Source of the DNA: an uncultured Paracoccaceae bacterium
GTDB lineage: Bacteria; Pseudomonadota; Alphaproteobacteria; Rhodobacterales; Rhodobacteraceae
DNA length: 64,000 nt
Direction: 5' to 3'
Assembly (NCBI GenBank): GCA_937146765.1
Contig: CAKZRP010000080.1
Location: 124,001-188,000, forward strand
Below the pieces are notes generated by a model, which saw only the letters and a list, made by a program, of their open reading frames with translations, had not been told where the DNA came from and made no database searches. Both the position numbers and the translations under genes were made by a program. How positions within the stretch are numbered: the first letter of the stretch is position 1; every line of letters starts with the position of its first letter. Below are positions 17,771-27,600 of this stretch, in pieces.

Positions 17771-18949
17771 TCATTCGCCGATGGCGACGGCACGGGCGCG
17801 CACGGAGCCAAGAATCTGATGCACCAGCGCCCCGCCGAGGAACAGGACCGTCACCGTCAGAACGAGGCCGGAATAGCCGCCCTGGGCAATCACGGCCACC
17901 ATCAGCGGCGTGCCGATGGCATTGCCGAGGTTACCTGCCTGAGACATCGCCCCGTTCGCCTCGGACTGATCGGAGGCGCGCAGGTTGAGTTGCGGCACCG
18001 AAGCGAAACTCGCCCCCTGCACAAGACCGAAGGCGGCAGCCAGCGCCAGACAGGCCAGCGGATCCCCGGGCCTCACCAACAGCCAGAGCATCGCAGCCGC
18101 GCAGAGCAGGAACCCCAGTTGTACCAGCCTCACGCCTTCCATGCGGCGCAGCAGGTAGACCCCCAGCGTCATCGAGATGAGGATCGACACCAGGGGCATC
18201 GCCCCCATCACAAGGCTGCGAACGTCCTCGGCGATAAAGGGCGGCAGAACCGTCAGGACCGCCACGAAACAGCAGGTGTAGAAGACCCAGCCCGCTGCCG
18301 GCGCCAGCCGGTAGGGCGAGCGATAGATATGCAGATGCAGCGCGGGAAGATCGGCCAGCCGGGGATAGGCACTGCGGGGCGGAACCGGCATGTCCCGCAG
18401 CGCAATCTGGAGCAGCACGGCCAGGGTCGCCATGATGGCGGCATGGGCGGCAAAAAGCGACAGGATCCCCTGCGCCTTGACCAGCGGAAGACCGATCCAG
18501 CTCAGGATCGCAAAGGCGACGCCAAAGAAGGTGCTCCAGAGGGTCAGTGCCAGCCCGCGGGTCCGCTCGGTCGCCAGGAGCGCCATCAGCGTCGGCGCCG
18601 CCACCACCACGCCCAGATGCGAGATCCCCTCGATCACCCGCGTCAGCAGAAACAGGGGAAAGGACAGATGCAGCATCTGCAAGGCCGACATGCCCGCGCC
18701 CAACCAGAGCGACCAGACCAGGGTGCGGCGATATCCAAAGGCAGAGACGAAGAGGCCGGCAACCACGCCAAAGACGATCCCGAGCACACCAACCAGTGAC
18801 ACTGTCCAGCCCATCGCCGGACCCACTCCGGGATAGAGACGCGGCAATAGATCAAAGATTACACTGATCTTGCCATATTGCGCTGCAGCGCCCAGACCGG
18901 CGATCCAGATCAGCAGCACCATGCCCCAGTGGGTTCGTACCTGTTGCAT
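17771..18949 (-). CDS. MFS transporter
   Basis: A 392-residue twelve-helix major facilitator. The N-terminal half carries a TVSLVGVLGIVFGVVAGLFVSAFGYRRTLVWSLWLGAG segment with the loop 2-3 motif (here AFGYRR). The central loop contains LRDMPVPPRSAYPRLADLPALHLHIYRSPYRL. Start ATG 18949 (MQQVRTHWGMVLLIW); a longer in-frame start would add 15 charged residues. Substrate cannot be told. It lies downstream of the methyltransferase gene on the same strand, 139 bp apart, with a 22-bp palindrome between them that may be its operator. Its stop is 16 bp from the uvrA SOS box. Confidence 0.88.
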   Translation of the reverse strand: MQQVRTHWGMVLLIWIAGLGAAAQYGKISVIFDLLPRLYPGVGPAMGWTVSLVGVLGIVFGVVAGLFVSAFGYRRTLVWSLWLGAGMSALQMLHLSFPLFLLTRVIEGISHLGVVVAAPTLMALLATERTRGLALTLWSTFFGVAFAILSWIGLPLVKAQGILSLFAAHAAIMATLAVLLQIALRDMPVPPRSAYPRLADLPALHLHIYRSPYRLAPAAGWVFYTCCFVAVLTVLPPFIAEDVRSLVMGAMPLVSILISMTLGVYLLRRMEGVRLVQLGFLLCAAAMLWLLVRPGDPLACLALAAAFGLVQGASFASVPQLNLRASDQSEANGAMSQAGNLGNAIGTPLMVAVIAQGGYSGLVLTVTVLFLGGALVHQILGSVRARAVAIGE

Positions 18950-19041
18950 AATCGCGCCGCCCCTTTCCCCTGATGTCGCGTCGAACCTGTGCAAAACCTG
19001 CCAAAAACCAAACTGTTGTCGTTATGGCTAACGCAGAGTTG

Positions 19042-19063
19042 GCATTTGCGCCAGCGCAAATGC
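19042..19063. promoter_or_regulatory. 22-bp perfect palindrome before the MFS gene
   Basis: GCATTTGCGC (19042-19051), CA, GCGCAAATGC (19054-19063). No T run follows on either strand, so it looks like an operator rather than a terminator. It lies 92 bp upstream of the MFS start. Nearby CGTTA-tggc-TAACG (19020-19033) is a second, shorter inverted repeat. Confidence 0.5.
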
Positions 19064-19088
19064 GGGAGAGCGACGCGAGGGCCGGGTC

Positions 19089-19649
19089 TCAGGTTTTGCG
19101 CGCCAGGGCCCAGGCGCAAATCGGCATGGCGGGATCATTGCTGAGGTCATCCTGGTCGGGAAGATGGTCCGGCGGCCAGGGCTGTTCCAGATTCCGGCGG
19201 GCGACATGGCGGTTGCCCCATTGCTCGGCTTGGATCTCCGCCGCGTCAAACCCGCATTCCACCAGCAGGTTTTTCAAGCCGCGGGCGCTCCAGCGCGAAC
19301 AATCGTTGGGGGCAGCGTGAAAGGGAATGTAGAAAGGCACCGCAAGCCAGAAATGCCCGCCTTTTTTCAGCATCCGGCGCACATTGCGGGTGGCGGCATA
19401 GGGCCGGTCCAGATGTTCCCAGACCTGATTGGCCAGCACGAGATCGAACTTCTTTGGCCGCCCGTCGTCCCCGAGCACTGGCCCCTCGCAGATATCAAAG
19501 GCCGGATAGCGGTAGATCTCGTAGGAGCGGAAGCTGAACATCTGCCCCCAATGGCCTGATATCTCGGCAACATCCAGTCCCTTGGGGCCAAGGGACTGGA
19601 TCATCTTGCGACTGGCGGGGCCCATGACCACGCGATTGAGGCTGGCCAT
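19089..19649 (-). CDS. Class I SAM-dependent methyltransferase
   Basis: A 186-residue protein of the methyltransferase 11 type. Recognisable parts: KGLDVAEISGHWG as motif I region (degenerate, no GxGxG), FDLVLANQVWEHLDRP as motif IV/post-acidic loop, and RMLKKGGHFWLAVPFYIPFHAAPNDCSRWSARGLKNLLVECGF, which is the usual downstream block of glycan- or lipid-associated methyltransferases. Substrate unknown. Twelve bases separate it from lpdA upstream on the same strand, so the two are probably cotranscribed, though a functional link to the E3 subunit is not evident. Confidence 0.85.
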   Translation of the reverse strand: MASLNRVVMGPASRKMIQSLGPKGLDVAEISGHWGQMFSFRSYEIYRYPAFDICEGPVLGDDGRPKKFDLVLANQVWEHLDRPYAATRNVRRMLKKGGHFWLAVPFYIPFHAAPNDCSRWSARGLKNLLVECGFDAAEIQAEQWGNRHVARRNLEQPWPPDHLPDQDDLSNDPAMPICAWALARKT

Positions 19650-19661
19650 GGGCGCCCGTCC

Positions 19662-21056
19662 TTAGAAGTGGATGGCGCGACCGTAGGCGTCCAGCACGCT
19701 CTCGTGCATCATCTCCGACAGGGTCGGATGCGGGAAGACGGTGTGCATCAGGTCCTCTTCGGTGGTCTCCAGCTGGCGACCGACCACATAGCCCTGGATC
19801 AGCTCGGTCACTTCCGCGCCGACCATATGCGCGCCGAGGAGCTCGCCGGTCTTGGCGTCAAACACGGTCTTGATCAGGCCTTCCGGCTCGCCCAGTGCAA
19901 TCGCCTTGCCGTTGCCGATGAAGGGGAAGCGGCCGACCTTGACGTCATAGCCCAGCTCCTTGGCCTTGGCTTCGGTATAGCCGACCGAGGCCACCTGCGG
20001 ATGGCAATAGGTGCAGCCCGCGATGCTTTCCGGCTTGACGGGGTGTGCATGTTTGCCCGCGATCAGCTCGGCCACCATCACGCCCTCATGGCTCGCCTTA
20101 TGCGCCAGCCAGGGCGCGCCGGCGATATCGCCGATGGCATAGAGCCCCTCGACCCCGGTGCGGCAATAGGCGTCGGTCACCACATGGGTGCGGTCGACCT
20201 TGACGCCAAGCGCCTCCAGACCCAGGCCCTCGACGTTGCCAACGATACCCACGGCAGAGATCACGGTGTCAAACTCGTGCTTCTCGATCTTGCCGCCCAC
20301 CTCGATATGAGCGGTCACCTTGCCAGCGGCGCGGTCAAGCTGTTTGACCATCGCCTTTTGCATGATCTTCATGCCCTGCTTTTCGAACTGCTTCTTGGCG
20401 AATTTCGAGATTTCCTCGTCTTCCACCGGCAGCACGCGGTCCATCACTTCGACCACAGTCGTGTCGGCGCCAAGCGTGTTGTAGAAGCTGGCGAATTCGA
20501 TGCCGATCGCGCCGGAGCCGATCACCAGCAGTTTTTTCGGCATGCGGACGGGCTGCAGCGCGTGTTTGTAGGTCCAGACCAGATCGCCATCGGCCTCCAG
20601 CCCCGGCAACTCGCGCGCCCGCGCGCCGGTGGCGAGGATGATGTTCTTGCCCGCCAGTTCCTCGGTGCCCTTGTCGGTCTTGACCGAAACCTTGCCCTTG
20701 GCCGTCACCGTCGCGGCGCCCATCACCACATCGACCTTGTTCTTCTTCAGCAGGCCCTTCACCCCCGCAGAGAGCTGCTTGGCCACCCCGCGCGAGCGTT
20801 TCACCACTGCGTCGAGGTCATAGCCGATGTTGTCGGCCTTCAGACCAAACTCCTTGGCGCGCTCCATCAGGTGAAACACCTCGGAAGATCGCAGCAGCGC
20901 CTTGGTCGGGATGCAGCCCCAGTTCAGGCAGATGCCTCCCAGATGCTCGCGTTCGACCACACAGGTCTTGAGCCCGAGCTGGGCGGCGCGGATGGCGGCC
21001 ACATAGCCCCCCGGTCCGGCGCCGATTACGATCACGTCATAGGATGCTGCGGCCAT
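19662..21056 (-). CDS. lpdA: Dihydrolipoyl dehydrogenase (E3)
   Basis: The FAD enzyme that reoxidises dihydrolipoamide for 2-oxoacid dehydrogenases, 464 residues. Motifs: FAD-binding VIVIGAGPGGYVAAIRAAQLG, redox-active disulfide GGICLNWGCIPTKALL, NAD-binding VIGSGAIGIEFASFYNTLG, second FAD motif GLYAIGDIAGAPWLAHKASHEG, and the C-terminal HPTLSE containing the catalytic His-Glu pair. It is separated from pdhABC (38.3-42.0 kb), but its promoter carries the same 18-bp palindrome as that operon, so this is likely the E3 of pyruvate dehydrogenase. Confidence 0.97.
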   Translation of the reverse strand: MAAASYDVIVIGAGPGGYVAAIRAAQLGLKTCVVEREHLGGICLNWGCIPTKALLRSSEVFHLMERAKEFGLKADNIGYDLDAVVKRSRGVAKQLSAGVKGLLKKNKVDVVMGAATVTAKGKVSVKTDKGTEELAGKNIILATGARARELPGLEADGDLVWTYKHALQPVRMPKKLLVIGSGAIGIEFASFYNTLGADTTVVEVMDRVLPVEDEEISKFAKKQFEKQGMKIMQKAMVKQLDRAAGKVTAHIEVGGKIEKHEFDTVISAVGIVGNVEGLGLEALGVKVDRTHVVTDAYCRTGVEGLYAIGDIAGAPWLAHKASHEGVMVAELIAGKHAHPVKPESIAGCTYCHPQVASVGYTEAKAKELGYDVKVGRFPFIGNGKAIALGEPEGLIKTVFDAKTGELLGAHMVGAEVTELIQGYVVGRQLETTEEDLMHTVFPHPTLSEMMHESVLDAYGRAIHF

Positions 21057-21089
21057 AGTGTTCCCTCAACGAACAAAGATCCAAAAAAC

Positions 21090-21107
21090 TAGTTTACCAT
21101 TAAACTA
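21090..21107. promoter_or_regulatory. PDH-regulon palindrome before lpdA
   Basis: TAGTTTA-CCAT-TAAACTA, perfect 7-bp arms around four bases. The proximal edge is 33 bp before the lpdA ATG. The same arms and spacing recur before pdhA at 38213-38230. Confidence 0.75.
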
Positions 21108-21205
21108 ATTCCCGCAGTGCCGCAACAACGTAAGGTCACCCCGGGGCGACCTCGCGAAAAACTGCCGCATTGCCGCCACAGAGCCTAGCGCGGGGACTTT
21201 CAAAG

Positions 21206-21231
21206 AAAAAGCCCCGCCGGTGCGGCGGGGC
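21206..21231 (-). terminator. Intrinsic terminator of the DUF924 gene
   Basis: GCCCCGCCG (21211-21219) pairs with CGGCGGGGC (21223-21231). On the minus strand the stem is followed by TTTTTCTTTG. Confidence 0.85.
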
Positions 21232-21265
21232 CTGTTTCACTGCGAGCCGGGTTTGGCAAAGCCTG

Positions 21266-21844
21266 TCAGGCGATGGCCTCCAGCTCGCGCACGGTGGAGC
21301 CATAACCGCCGGCATTCACGTAATCGAGCTCCGGCGCGGTGCTGGTGCGGCTCAGCGCGGCATTGCGATAGGGGAACCGACCGAACTGGCGGATCACCTC
21401 GCGATGGGCGCGCGCATGCAGCAGGTTCGACGCCCCGGTCAGCGGCATCCGCTCATGCATCAGCCGCACGCAGCGGTCCTGATCGCAAAGGCTCTCGGAA
21501 TGCATCATCGGCAGGTAGAAGAACTGCCGCGCAGGCTCGTCGATGCGCAGGTCCCATTTGCGATCCACCGCCGCCTTGGCGACGGACAAGGCCACCTTGT
21601 CCGATGCAAAGGCCAGTGCCTCCCCGCGGAACATGTTGCGCGGGAACTGATCCATCAGGATGATATAGGCCAATGCGCCGCTGGGATAGGTCAGCCAGAG
21701 CGAATAGGCACCTTCGCAGGCCTTCTCCCAAGTGTCCAGAAACCGGGTGCGGATCTCAGAATCCAGCACATCATCTTGACGATACCAGCCTTGCTCTCCA
21801 ACCTCGTCGAGCCAGAATTCCAGTATCTGTTCAGGGCCTGCCAT
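21266..21844 (-). CDS. DUF924 family protein
   Basis: A 192-residue cytoplasmic protein with the DUF924 hallmarks: ILEFWLDEVG at the start, WLTYPSGALAYIILMDQFPRNMFRG in the middle, and FFYLPMMHSESLCDQDRCVRL. The family has a TPR-like all-helical fold; no biochemical role is established. ATG start without a strong ribosome site. It is monocistronic, with its own terminator. A single TAAACTA half site (21866-21872) lies just upstream of the start, but its partner arm is missing. Confidence 0.9.
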   Translation of the reverse strand: MAGPEQILEFWLDEVGEQGWYRQDDVLDSEIRTRFLDTWEKACEGAYSLWLTYPSGALAYIILMDQFPRNMFRGEALAFASDKVALSVAKAAVDRKWDLRIDEPARQFFYLPMMHSESLCDQDRCVRLMHERMPLTGASNLLHARAHREVIRQFGRFPYRNAALSRTSTAPELDYVNAGGYGSTVRELEAIA

Positions 21845-21991
21845 CGGGCTATCTCCACCGCCTGTTAAACTATCGTAACCGCACTCAGAGAGCCCGATTC
21901 AGGCCTGAACTACAAGTGACGTTAGGTTACAAAACCGCCAGTCCGCGACACAGTCGTGAACCGGCGACATGTTTTGAGCGGCTTTGTGCCA

Positions 21992-23266
21992 TCAGCCCTT
22001 GTTGGCGGCGCTGTCCTGCCCTTCCAGCTCGGTGTCGATGGCATATTCCTGTGCGAATTCCGCAGCAACAGAGGTGGCGGTTGGCGTCACCACCGGCATA
22101 TGGCCGGTTTCCTCGACCGGCACCGTGGCGCGCTGGGTGGCGCGGTAGAGCGCATAGACCACCATCATGCCCAGGAGCACCGCCATGAACAGGAAGAAGC
22201 CGTTAGGCCCGAAGATCTCGTCCGACATCAGCCAGCCGATCAGCACCGGCCCGGCAGAGGCGCCGAGCCCGTTGATGAAGATCAGCCCGCCCGAAGCCGC
22301 CGCCATGTCGTCATGCTCGAGAAAGTCGTTGGTATGGGCCAGGAGCAGCGAATAGAGCGGATTGACCAGCCCGCCGATGACAAAGGCAGACCCCAGCAGG
22401 TAGACGAAATTGTCGCCGAACAGCATCGCAAAGATAGAGGCGGCAGAGGCGACGCCGGCCACGAAGATGATGAGCACCCGCCGGTCCATCTTGTCCGACA
22501 GGTAGCCGAGCGGGAATTGCAGGAAGAGCGCGCCGACATAGAAACTCGCGGCAAAGAGCGAGATCTGATGCAGCTTCAGCCCGGCCTCGGTGGCATAGAC
22601 CGCCGCCATGCCGAATTGGGCGGCAAAGACACCCCCGATCAGGAACATGCCGACACAGCCCAGGGGCGAGGCATCCATCAGCTGGCGCAGGGTCATCCGC
22701 TTGGCGGTGTCAAAGGCCGGGGTCGGCGAGATCGACAGCAGGATCGGCGCAAAGGAGACCGAAACCGCGATCGAGGCAATCACAAAGGGCAGATAGCCGG
22801 CCGGATCCCCGATCAGGATGAAGCCCTGCGCAGCCACCAGGCCGAGGGTCATCACGATCATGTAAAGCGACAAGGCCTTGCCACGGTTCTCGTTGTCGGC
22901 GGCATTGTTGAGCCAGCTTTCCGCGGTCACGTAGACGCCGGAGAAGCAGAAGCCCACGATCAGCCGCCCGATCATCCAGACCACCGGGTTCGGCAATGCC
23001 GGATAGAGGATCATCACCGCCGAGATCAGCGAGGCGAGCGCGGCAAAGACCCGCACGTGACCGACACGCCGGATCATCCCCGGCGCCATCCAGGAGCCGA
23101 TCAGCAGGCCGACAAAGTAGGTCGACATCACCAGCGACATGGTGAAGGTCGAATAGCCCTCGATGCCGCCGCGCACGCCCAAAAGCGTACCCTGCAGCCC
23201 GTTGCCGAGCATCAGCAGCCCGAGACCCAGAAGCAGCGCCCAGGCACTGGAAAGAACTTGCAGCAT
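21992..23266 (-). CDS. MFS transporter (YcaD-like)
   Basis: A 424-residue major facilitator with twelve predicted spans and a C-terminal tail of about 45 residues rich in Thr, Glu and Ala. The first half reads MSTYFVGLLIGSWMAPGMIRRVGHVRVF, IGRLIVGFCFSGVYVTAESWLNNAADNENRGKALSLYMIV; this AESWLN segment and the overall layout are typical of the YcaD subgroup. The second half has FPLGYLSDKMDRRVLI. Substrate unknown. It lies 289 bp from queA on the same strand; that gap shows no gene and probably holds its promoter. Confidence 0.88.
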   Translation of the reverse strand: MLQVLSSAWALLLGLGLLMLGNGLQGTLLGVRGGIEGYSTFTMSLVMSTYFVGLLIGSWMAPGMIRRVGHVRVFAALASLISAVMILYPALPNPVVWMIGRLIVGFCFSGVYVTAESWLNNAADNENRGKALSLYMIVMTLGLVAAQGFILIGDPAGYLPFVIASIAVSVSFAPILLSISPTPAFDTAKRMTLRQLMDASPLGCVGMFLIGGVFAAQFGMAAVYATEAGLKLHQISLFAASFYVGALFLQFPLGYLSDKMDRRVLIIFVAGVASAASIFAMLFGDNFVYLLGSAFVIGGLVNPLYSLLLAHTNDFLEHDDMAAASGGLIFINGLGASAGPVLIGWLMSDEIFGPNGFFLFMAVLLGMMVVYALYRATQRATVPVEETGHMPVVTPTATSVAAEFAQEYAIDTELEGQDSAANKG

Positions 23267-23555
23267 GACGTCTCAATTCCCTCGGGTCGAAATCAGGAGC
23301 CCGCGTCTGGCGCGGGGGCGAATGGCGGAAGCCGGGCCTTGTTCGGCCAGCGGCGATGGATGGTTCGGGGCGCGGGTGCCGCGCGGGCACACGGATCCGA
23401 AGATCCCTTTATCGCCCCCATTGCCGCGGTATGGCCCCGTGGGAACGACTCAGGTCGGACCTTTGGCGACCTTCCCACAGAAGTGTAAAGGGTCAACCCC
23501 TCGCCCTGACCTGCGTGTCGGCGCCGCTCTGGACGACTGGCCCGCCCGGGCAGGC

Positions 23556-24605
23556 TCAGGGAATCAGCAGCGAGGCATCCCCGTAGGAGAAGAAACGATA
23601 GCGCTCCTCGACCGCATGGGCATAGACCCTGCGCATGCGCTCCTGCCCCATCAGGGCTGACACCAGCATCATCAGGGTGGATTTCGGCAGGTGGAAATTG
23701 GTCATCAGCGCATCGGCGACCCGGAATTGGAACCCCGGATAGATGAAGATATCCGTTTCCCCTTCCCAGGCGCGGATCTCGCCCTGCGCGCGTGCCGCGC
23801 TTTCAATGAGCCGCAGCGCCGTGGTGCCGACCGGGATCACCCGCTGACCTGCGGCCTTGGTGGCGGCGATCTCGGCGGCGGCGGCAGCACTCACCTGCCC
23901 CCATTCGGCATGCATCTTGTGGGTGGTCACATCCTCCACCTTAACCGGCAGAAACGTGCCCGCCCCCACATGCAAGGTGACATAGGTGAAGGTGACGCCC
24001 TTTGCCGCCAGCGCCGCGAGTAGGGGCGCATCGAAATGCAGGCTGGCGGTGGGGGCTGCCACCGCGCCGGAGTTTTTGGCCCAGACGGTCTGGTAATCGG
24101 TCTTGTCCTGGTCGTCCGCGGCGCGTTTGGCGGCGATATAGGGCGGCAGCGGCATGGCCCCGGCCTCGGCCAGCGCGGCGTCGAAATCCTCGCCCGCGAG
24201 GTTGAAGCGCAAGCGACCCTGGCCCTCGATCACCTCGACAAGTTCCGCACTCAGCCCCGCGCCAAAGCGGATCACCTCGCCCGGGCGGATCTTTTTCAGC
24301 GGTTTCAGCAGCGCCGCCCAGCAGCCATCGGCCTGCGGTTCCAGCAGCGTCACCTCGATGCGCGCCGCCACCGGCCCCTGTGCCGAGTCGCGATGGCGCT
24401 GGCCGCTGAGCCGCGCCGGGATCACCCGCGTGTCGTTCAGCACCAGCCGGTCGCCGGGCACCAGCCAGTCCAGCAAATCGGTCACCCGGGCATCGGTGAT
24501 GCGGTCCTGTTCTGCCACCAGAAGACGCGCGGAGGAGCGCGGCACGGCGGGCCGCGTCGCGATCAGGTCTTCGGGGAGGTCAAAGTCGAAATCACTCAGT
24601 TTCAT
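23556..24605 (-). CDS. queA: S-adenosylmethionine:tRNA ribosyltransferase-isomerase
   Basis: QueA transfers and isomerises the ribosyl part of SAM onto 7-aminomethyl-7-deazaguanine in tRNA, giving epoxyqueuosine. The 349-residue product starts MKLSDFDFDLPEDLIATRPA and contains LVLNDTRVIPARLSG, YQTVWAKNSGAVAAPTASLHF, TYVTLHVGAGTFLPVKVEDVTTHKMHAEW and the C-terminal TNFHLPKSTLMMLVSAL, all family signatures. ATG start. No other queuosine gene is nearby. It lies 69 bp downstream of the large AsmA-like gene on the same strand and could be part of that transcript. Confidence 0.97.
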   Translation of the reverse strand: MKLSDFDFDLPEDLIATRPAVPRSSARLLVAEQDRITDARVTDLLDWLVPGDRLVLNDTRVIPARLSGQRHRDSAQGPVAARIEVTLLEPQADGCWAALLKPLKKIRPGEVIRFGAGLSAELVEVIEGQGRLRFNLAGEDFDAALAEAGAMPLPPYIAAKRAADDQDKTDYQTVWAKNSGAVAAPTASLHFDAPLLAALAAKGVTFTYVTLHVGAGTFLPVKVEDVTTHKMHAEWGQVSAAAAAEIAATKAAGQRVIPVGTTALRLIESAARAQGEIRAWEGETDIFIYPGFQFRVADALMTNFHLPKSTLMMLVSALMGQERMRRVYAHAVEERYRFFSYGDASLLIP

Positions 24606-24674
24606 GGCCCGCGCGATACTGCGGGCGGCAGGGAAAGTCCATGCCCGAGACGCAGGTCGCGTCCGCTTGCGGGG

Positions 24675-27600
24675 TCAGCGGTTCTCGCTGCGCCGCTTGC
24701 GCCCTTCCAGAAGCGAGTCGCCACTCTCCGCCTGCGGGGCCGCCTCCTGCCCGGGCGGGGTCGGCTGCTCGCCGCGGAACACCTCCCGCAGGAAACCCGG
24801 AGCAATGCCGGACAGCGGGTTCACCGAGACTTTCGGGTCATCTGCCAACCCCTTGAGGGTAAAGGCAAACCCAAAAAGCCCCTCGCCCTTGCGGGTCAGG
24901 ACACTGCCAATCGCATTGACCAGGTAGATCGGAGAGAGGACCCCACGCATGTTCATCTCGCTGGCTTCAAGGTCGAAGATCCCGTCGAGCGACAGGCCAA
25001 TGGACGGCCCCACCGCCGAGGAGGAATGCAGCGTCAGATAGCGCGAGCCGAGGCGGAAATCCGCTTCGACACCGGTAAAAAGGATGCCCTGCCCGGACAG
25101 CTCGTCAAACAGCCCAACGAGGCTCAGCGAATTGATCAGCGCCGCAATCGCCGGGGCCCGCTTGATGCGGATATTCTTGACCCGGAGTTGACCATTGTAT
25201 TCCCCCGCCGCCTGGGCCGGGATCAGGGTCATCTCGAAATCGCCACCGAACCCGTGGCGCATCACCCCGGCGGAGCGAAAGACCCCACCGGCATCACCGG
25301 ACCGCAACCGCATGGCCATGCCGCCGGATTGCGGCACCACCACACCTTCGACCGGAGTGAGGGTGTTGAGATTGCCCGTGAAGGCGCCATTGAAACCACC
25401 ACGGGTGTCGAACCTGCCCTGGAACCGGGACAGCGAGATGGTGTCGGTAACCTGCAGCCGATTGAGCGACAGGGTGATCGGGGTATTGCCGCCGCCGGAC
25501 CCGCCAGCCCCGCCCGCGCCGCTGGAAAAGGGTGCCCGCCGAAGGTCCAGCCGCCCGCCCGTCATCGCCACGGCCGGCACGCCCCCCGCCCGCCCGGTAA
25601 GGGTGACCGGCCCGTCCAGCCAGCCGCCCACCGTCAGCGCCGAGAACTCCGCCCGATCCAGCCCACCCTCGCCGTTCAGGGTGATCCGCCCCCTTGCACT
25701 CAACCCTGGCGCCTCCAGTTCGAGATCCTCGACCGAAGGATCCGCATCCAGAATCGTCCGCAGCGACAGCCTCCCGGCACTGGCGGCCTCCTTGCGCCAG
25801 GACAGTTCCGGCATCCGCAGGCTAACGCCTTGCAGATCGCTGCTGACCGTCAGCTCCGGCGGCTGTCCGGGCGGCAGGACCACATCAAAAAGCGCCCGCC
25901 CGAGCCCATCGAGACTGCCCTCTGGCAGGCCGATCCGGAGCGCCGTCAGCGTGGCCGGCGACAGTTCGATCTCGCCGGAAATCCGCCCCGGCAAAGGCGT
26001 TCCGGGCTGGATCTCCTGACGCCAGCTGGCGTCGATCGGCACACCGGCAAATCGCCCTGGCCCAGAAACCTGCACATGGGTGTTGTCCCCCTTGAGCGTC
26101 AGCTCCCGCGCGGCCAGCTCATAGCCGGGCACCAGTACCTCGCTGCGCACATCCCGCAGGGTGCCGCGGTAGTGATAGGCGATCTCGGCCACATCCAGCG
26201 TCTCCCGCAGCGGCAGCATCGCGGTGGCGCTGACCTCCACCTGCCCCGATCCGAGGCGCACCGGCAGTCCCGCCTTGTCCAGCACGGTCAGGGGCTCCCG
26301 GTTCAGCAGCGACAGCGCCGCCAGCGCCCGCCCCTTCGCGTTGGCCCGCAGGATCCCGAGACCATCCTCTCCCTTGAGTCCGGTGTCGGGGATGATGAAG
26401 GAGGTGCCGGCCAGATCCACATCCCCGCCCTGCCGCGCGGTCATCCAGCCTTCGGTGGCGGTGACCACCAGCCGCTTGCCGTAGATGCTGAGCTGCCCCT
26501 TGACCCGCTCCAGCAGGGGGTAATGCTTGTTGAACTGCAGCACGCCATTCTCGAAGCCGAGGTCGAGGGCGACAAAGGGCGGCGCCCCGTCGCGGGCGCG
26601 CAATGCCACCTGCGCCTCTTGGATATCGCCCGCCATCACGTTGTCGATGAACCATTTCCGCGGCTTCGGCGGGGCGGAGGGAGGCCACATCGCCTTGACG
26701 GTCTCCACATCCACCCGGTTGGCGCTGCCCTGCAGGTCGTAGTTCCAGCCCTGTGCCCCGGCCTCGGCACTGCCCTGCAAGAGCACATTGGTCTCGCCCC
26801 GTTGCACCAGCATCTCGCCGAGGTGAAAGCGGAACGGGGCCAGTTCCAGGCGAAAATCCGTGCTGACTCCGCTGAACGACAAGGGCTCGGGATAAAGCCG
26901 CAAGGGGTTGACCTTGAGGTCGGAGAACTGCAGCTGCCCAACAAGCTCGGTCAAGCGGCCATCCTGGACGCCGACCAGTTCCGCCCGCCCCTCCATCTGG
27001 CCGCTGAGCCAACCGCTCTCGATCGAGAGCCGCGAGAATTCCAGTTCCTGGCGCGCCGGGGTGAAGGTGAAAAAGCTCTGGGCAGCGGCCAGCGGGATCG
27101 GCTTCAGCCCCTCGCTCGGCTGAATCACCCCGCTGCCGATCTCCAGACTGGCCGACAGCGGCAGCAGCACGCCGTCGCTGTCCACGGCCCCCTTGAGCGC
27201 GCCGGAGATTGGCGCCTTCAGCACGTCGAGCCAGCCGAAGGCCGGGCTCTGGCTGGCGATGTCCACGCTTGGGACCTGATCTACCACAACCGCGAATTCC
27301 GCCGCGGTGTCACCGATATCGGAGCGGTACTGCGCCTCCACCGTGCTGGCATATTCGCGCCCGCTGAGGATCGAGAATCCCGCCTCGATCTCCACATTGT
27401 CGCCCTCGCGGGTGAGCAGGATCGAGCCGCCATCCATGGTCCAGGCCCGGTCGATGCGCCGATCCTCATAGCGCAGGGTCACCGCTTGCGTCTCCACTCG
27501 GGTGAGCGCCGAGAGGATGGGCAATTCCAGCTGTCGGTCCCATTGGTCGATCAGCTGCGGCAGGTTGCGCGCCTGCCGGAACGGCGCCGCCCCGTCCGAG

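Noticed and set aside
21866..21872. Third PDH-type site before DUF924
   Set aside because: Only one TAAACTA arm is present; the partner arm four bases away is missing. The same holds for 44952-44958 before cysE.
23267..23555. Possible tRNA or small RNA in the queA-MFS gap
   Set aside because: No TPsiC-loop sequence, anticodon arm or intrinsic terminator could be found.
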